Part shown: in pieces, positions 50,467 through 53,078 of the stretch | How the letters are laid out: every line of letters starts with the position of its first letter | Position numbering within the stretch: position 1 is the stretch's first letter | The notes under the pieces: generated by a model | What the model was told of the DNA's origin: nothing | The model's database searches: none | Seen by the model: only the letters and a program-made list of their open reading frames with translations | Position numbers and translations under genes: made by a program | Source: Bacteroidota bacterium | GTDB lineage: Bacteria > Bacteroidota > Bacteroidia > Chitinophagales > Chitinophagaceae | NCBI GenBank assembly: GCA_018267615.1 | Contig: JAFDYD010000007.1 | Span: 55,057 to 108,134, forward strand | Direction: 5' to 3' | Length of the DNA: 53,078 nucleotides

Positions 50467-51630
50467 ATGTCAAAAAATTGGCTTGCAATAATTTTCTTTT
50501 TTATCGTTAGTAAATCTTATTCTCAGCAACAGAGTTACCTGGTATTAATAGATGCAGATAACGATCAAGTCTTCCGAGTTCGTATAGGAGATACCACTTA
50601 TAATTCTTCCGAACTAGGTCATTTAAGCATACCATATTTAAAAGATAGCACGTATAATCTGGCTTTTGGTTTCCCCCAAAAAAAAATTCGCGAACAAGTA
50701 TTTTCAGTGAAAATAAACAAGAAAGACCAAGGCTTTCAATTAAAGAATTTGGGAGAAAAAGGATGGGCTTTATATAATTGGCAGACGCGTGAATTGAAAA
50801 TGCCGCTGACAGACTCGGCCTTCGATCAGGGAATCGCAGAAAGAGGCATAAAAAGAGATGATGCTTTTTCCAGGCTGATGGCGGCAGTTGTCAACGACAC
50901 ATCCGTTATGTACAATGCATTTATTCCGCGTAGAATAGTAAACGATTCTACTAAAAATGAGATAACGAATCAGAATTCGAAAAATGACTCCTCGTCCTTG
51001 GCAGCAGAAAAAAATAAACAGGATAAGGCGGCGCCGATTGTTGAAATTCCTGCAAGCCAGGTTGAAGATCAGAAATTAAAAGTCGGCATAAAATATCCGT
51101 TTATAAAAAAATTGAGTGAAAGATCAACTCCTACTGCAAAGCGAATCACATACGTAGATGCGGTTCAACAAGGAATAGCAGATACAATCACTCTATTTAT
51201 TCCGTTGGAGACCCAGGGTACAACATTGGCTGATTCAGTGAAAAAAATAACACCCGCTAAGAACAAAAAGAAAAATCAAAAAAACGCAAGCAAAGCAGAC
51301 TCGACTTTGTTGACCAGGAGGAGCCTCAATGTCGACTGTAAAAATCTTGCAACAGATCACGATGTAGACACGTTGCGTGCAAGCATGCTCAATGCAAATA
51401 CCATCGAGGCGAAAATTGCTGAATCGGATAAATATTTTAAGACAAAATGTTTTTCTGCCAGCCAGGTCAAAAGCCTTGGAGAATTATTTGCAAGTGATAA
51501 AAGCAAGTATAAATTTTTCGAAACGGCCTATCCCTATATATCTGACAAAATCAACGTGAGTCAGCTGGCAACGCTTTTAAGCGATAGTATATACATCAAT
51601 CGTTTCAAAAAAGAAATGGTTGTTAACTGA
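50467..51630 (+). CDS. Exported DUF4476-domain protein
   Basis: A 387-residue exported protein. Signal MSKNWLAIIFFFIVSKSYSQ; an N-terminal beta domain (YLVLIDADNDQVFRVRIGD to WALYNWQTRELKMPL, residues about 22-120), typical of this family; a low-complexity lysine/asparagine linker (NKNDSSSLAAEKNKQ, KNKKKNQKNASKAD); and a C-terminal DUF4476 domain (about 285-385, DVDTLRASMLNANTIEAKIAESDKYFKTKCFSASQVKSL). Function unknown. The ATG at 50467 is set by the signal peptide. Not linked to neighbours by a clear operon. Confidence 0.82.
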   Translation: MSKNWLAIIFFFIVSKSYSQQQSYLVLIDADNDQVFRVRIGDTTYNSSELGHLSIPYLKDSTYNLAFGFPQKKIREQVFSVKINKKDQGFQLKNLGEKGWALYNWQTRELKMPLTDSAFDQGIAERGIKRDDAFSRLMAAVVNDTSVMYNAFIPRRIVNDSTKNEITNQNSKNDSSSLAAEKNKQDKAAPIVEIPASQVEDQKLKVGIKYPFIKKLSERSTPTAKRITYVDAVQQGIADTITLFIPLETQGTTLADSVKKITPAKNKKKNQKNASKADSTLLTRRSLNVDCKNLATDHDVDTLRASMLNANTIEAKIAESDKYFKTKCFSASQVKSLGELFASDKSKYKFFETAYPYISDKINVSQLATLLSDSIYINRFKKEMVVN

Positions 51631-51710
51631 TAACAGAATGGGCGCCTCTGTTGGTGCATTTACCCGCGCCTCTTACAAAAATCCTTAAATCCGCAATCGC
51701 TGTTTGCTAT

Positions 51711-51718
51711 TATTTTTG
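51711..51718 (+). promoter_or_regulatory. -7 element of truA
   Basis: TATTTTTG matches TAnnTTTG exactly and lies 22 bases before the ATG at 51741. It falls inside the longer frame beginning at 51651, which therefore cannot be the start. Confidence 0.45.
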
Positions 51719-51740
51719 CATCTGCCAATCATATTTCTTT

Positions 51741-52499
51741 ATGCCAAGATATTTTCTCGAGGTTGCATACAAGGGTACCGGTTTTAGCGGATTTCAAATT
51801 CAGGAAAATGCCAATTCTGTTCAGGCTGAAATTGAGAAGGCTTTCGCAGTTTATTTCCGGGAAACATTTCAAATGACTGGTTCTTCGAGGACAGATACAG
51901 GTGTACATGCATTACAGAATTTTTTTCATTTCGATTTTGATGGACAAATTGCGCAGGCTTCGCTATATAATATCAATTCCATTTTACCCGACGATATTGT
52001 GGTAAGGAATTTTTATATAGTAGAACCCGGAAATCATTCGCGTTTTGATGCAGAAAGTAGGGAATATCACTATTACATTCATCAGCGAAAAGATCCTTTT
52101 CTGCGCGACCGGGCATACTATTATCCATATAAATTGGATATGGAAAAGTTGCAAGCAGCTGCTAATATTTTGAGTTCCTATACTGACTTCACAAGTTTTT
52201 CTAAACGTAATACACAGACGAAAACTTTTCTCTGTTCGATTATCAAAAGTGAGTGGATAGAAAAAGAAGATTGTTACGTCTACCAGGTAAAAGCAAACCG
52301 TTTTTTACGAGGAATGGTGAGAGGGTTAACAGGAACGATGTTGCAAGTAGGGCGAAATAGAATCAGCGTTGACGATTTTAAAGCAATCATTCAGAGCAAA
52401 GATTGTACGCGCGCGGATTTTTCTGTGCCTGCGCATGGGCTTTTTCTTACAAATGTTAATTATCCGGAGGGCATGTTGAAAAGTATTTCTGAATTTTAA
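51741..52499 (+). CDS. truA: tRNA pseudouridine(38-40) synthase TruA
   Basis: A 252-residue enzyme that forms pseudouridine at positions 38 to 40 of the tRNA anticodon arm. RYFLEVAYKGTGFSGFQIQ opens the fold, GSSRTDTGVHAL carries the catalytic aspartate, RFDAESREYHYYI and FTSFSKRN follow, and FLRGMVRGLTGTMLQVG is the RNA-binding end. Length is normal from this start. It precedes an rRNA operon leader with 579 bases between. Confidence 0.95.
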   Translation: MPRYFLEVAYKGTGFSGFQIQENANSVQAEIEKAFAVYFRETFQMTGSSRTDTGVHALQNFFHFDFDGQIAQASLYNINSILPDDIVVRNFYIVEPGNHSRFDAESREYHYYIHQRKDPFLRDRAYYYPYKLDMEKLQAAANILSSYTDFTSFSKRNTQTKTFLCSIIKSEWIEKEDCYVYQVKANRFLRGMVRGLTGTMLQVGRNRISVDDFKAIIQSKDCTRADFSVPAHGLFLTNVNYPEGMLKSISEF

Positions 52500-52762
52500 T
52501 TTTGAAAATTGAGTTTTCATGCCATGCCGCCACGGGCTTGCATTTCACTTAATCAAGAGAGTAATTTATCACAGTTACAAACAGCCCAGGATCGTTTTTT
52601 TCAAATATTTATTTTGAGTTTGATTGTTAAGAATCCTGAAAAAAATTTGGAGAGAATTGATGTCGTCTTATATTTGCGCCCGCTAAAGAAAGTTCTTTGT
52701 TTGAGAATGGATATTTGAAGATGATATTGTGAGGTTGTTGTGAATAAAAACGAATTAAAAAG

Positions 52763-52793
52763 TTTGATAAACAATAATATCATCGTATCTTTG
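52763..52793 (+). promoter_or_regulatory. rRNA promoter 1
   Basis: TTTG at 52763-52766 and TATCTTTG at 52786-52793, with exactly 19 bases between: a full match to the Bacteroidota consensus. Confidence 0.8.
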
Positions 52794-52866
52794 CCGTCCG
52801 CCTGAAAAAAACAGTTCTTAGTTATCAGGTTGTTGGTAAAATAATTCGAATAGTTTCAGAAAAAAA

Positions 52867-52897
52867 TTTGTTGGATAAATTTAGGCCCTTACCTTTG
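52867..52897 (+). promoter_or_regulatory. rRNA promoter 2
   Basis: TTTG at 52867-52870 and TACCTTTG at 52890-52897, again with 19 bases between. Tandem promoters about 104 bases apart fit a strong rRNA operon. Confidence 0.8.
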
Positions 52898-52935
52898 CAC
52901 TCCCAAAATAATTGGGGCGGCAGAAAAAGGCCGGA

Positions 52936-52947
52936 AGTTCTTTGAAA
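52936..52947 (+). promoter_or_regulatory. boxA antitermination-like motif
   Basis: AGTTCTTTGAAA matches 11 of 12 positions of the rRNA boxA consensus TGYTCTTTRAMA, in the transcribed leader of promoter 2. Confidence 0.6.
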
Positions 52948-53078
52948 GTTTGGAAGCAATAGCATCATATCTCGCTATAGAAGCGGGATAGGAAGTAAGG
53001 TTATGTTAGCGAAAATAATATCGATAAAGACGTTAATTTCCAAAAGAGATTAAAGTCAGTATCAAAACTCATTTACAA

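Larger units (their letters stand above)
52500..53078 (+). other. Leader of an rRNA operon, 16S not reached
   Basis: 579 bases after truA with no credible gene. From 52763 it holds two promoters, a boxA-like motif and a stretch (53034-53078) ending CTCATTTACAA that matches, from memory, the sequence just before 16S rRNA in Chitinophagaceae. The 16S gene would begin within a few bases beyond the window end. This last step is inference. Confidence 0.7.

Noticed and set aside
52509..52718. Small plus-strand frame after truA
   Set aside because: No recognisable domain or start signal, and it lies in the region leading to the rRNA promoters.

Overview
The window reads as a chromosome segment of a Bacteroidota bacterium, most likely of the Chitinophagaceae or a close relative. 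The basis is gene content (ECF sigma/FecR pairs, TonB-dependent receptors with carboxypeptidase-like N-terminal domains, a type IX secretion C-terminal domain, a LytS/LytTR pair with a beta-propeller sensor, STN domains), low GC, promoters of the Bacteroidota type (TTTG, 19 bases, TAnnTTTG), and almost no Shine-Dalgarno sequences. No transposase, integrase, phage gene or CRISPR array was found.

Layout. 0-3 kb: an ArsR/PhnB-like/AHSA1 operon behind two tandem operators, a small unknown protein and a DUF1338 oxygenase. 2.9-20.3 kb: a molybdenum-cofactor island. It holds a ModE-type regulator without a molybdate-binding domain, a TonB-dependent receptor preceded by a ModE-like operator, moaA, xdhC, moaE, a two-subunit molybdenum hydroxylase (2Fe-2S subunit plus Tat-exported catalytic subunit), moeA, moaC, mobA, moaD, a TSUP-type transporter, mocA, a YdeP/FdhF-type molybdoenzyme, a small conserved protein and fdhD. 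Both cofactor branches are therefore served: Mo-MCD (MocA, XdhC) for the hydroxylase and bis-MGD (MobA, FdhD) for the formate-dehydrogenase-like enzyme. No modABC, moaB/mog or moeB is visible, so the TonB receptor and the TSUP protein are candidates for oxyanion transport.

20.9-27.7 kb: a cell-surface signalling block: TonB receptor, ECF sigma factor, FecR anti-sigma factor, and two paralogous surface proteins built of GVQ-x-AG-F-x-N repeats, the first carrying an N-terminal STN signalling domain. 27.9-32 kb: a GT87 glycosyltransferase, an FAD-dependent amine-oxidase-fold enzyme and a lipoprotein. 32.3-39.7 kb: a one-piece propeller/LytS kinase with its LytTR regulator, a secreted LRR/IPT protein with a T9SS tail, and two unknown small proteins. 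40.2-52.5 kb: tRNA-Glu, gapA, pgk, a zinc-less MDR reductase, a PQQ-type sugar dehydrogenase lipoprotein, a lemA-lemA-TPM-TPM operon, an M1 aminopeptidase, a DUF4476 protein and truA. The window ends in the leader of an rRNA operon, with tandem promoters and a boxA.

The most striking unexplained structure is a family of very long intergenic hairpins (stems of 23 to 53 bp, several perfect) built from short tandem words. The words differ between loci but are mirrored within each locus. Most lie inside the molybdenum island. The strongest functional hypothesis is a ModE-controlled TonB-dependent route for molybdenum uptake.
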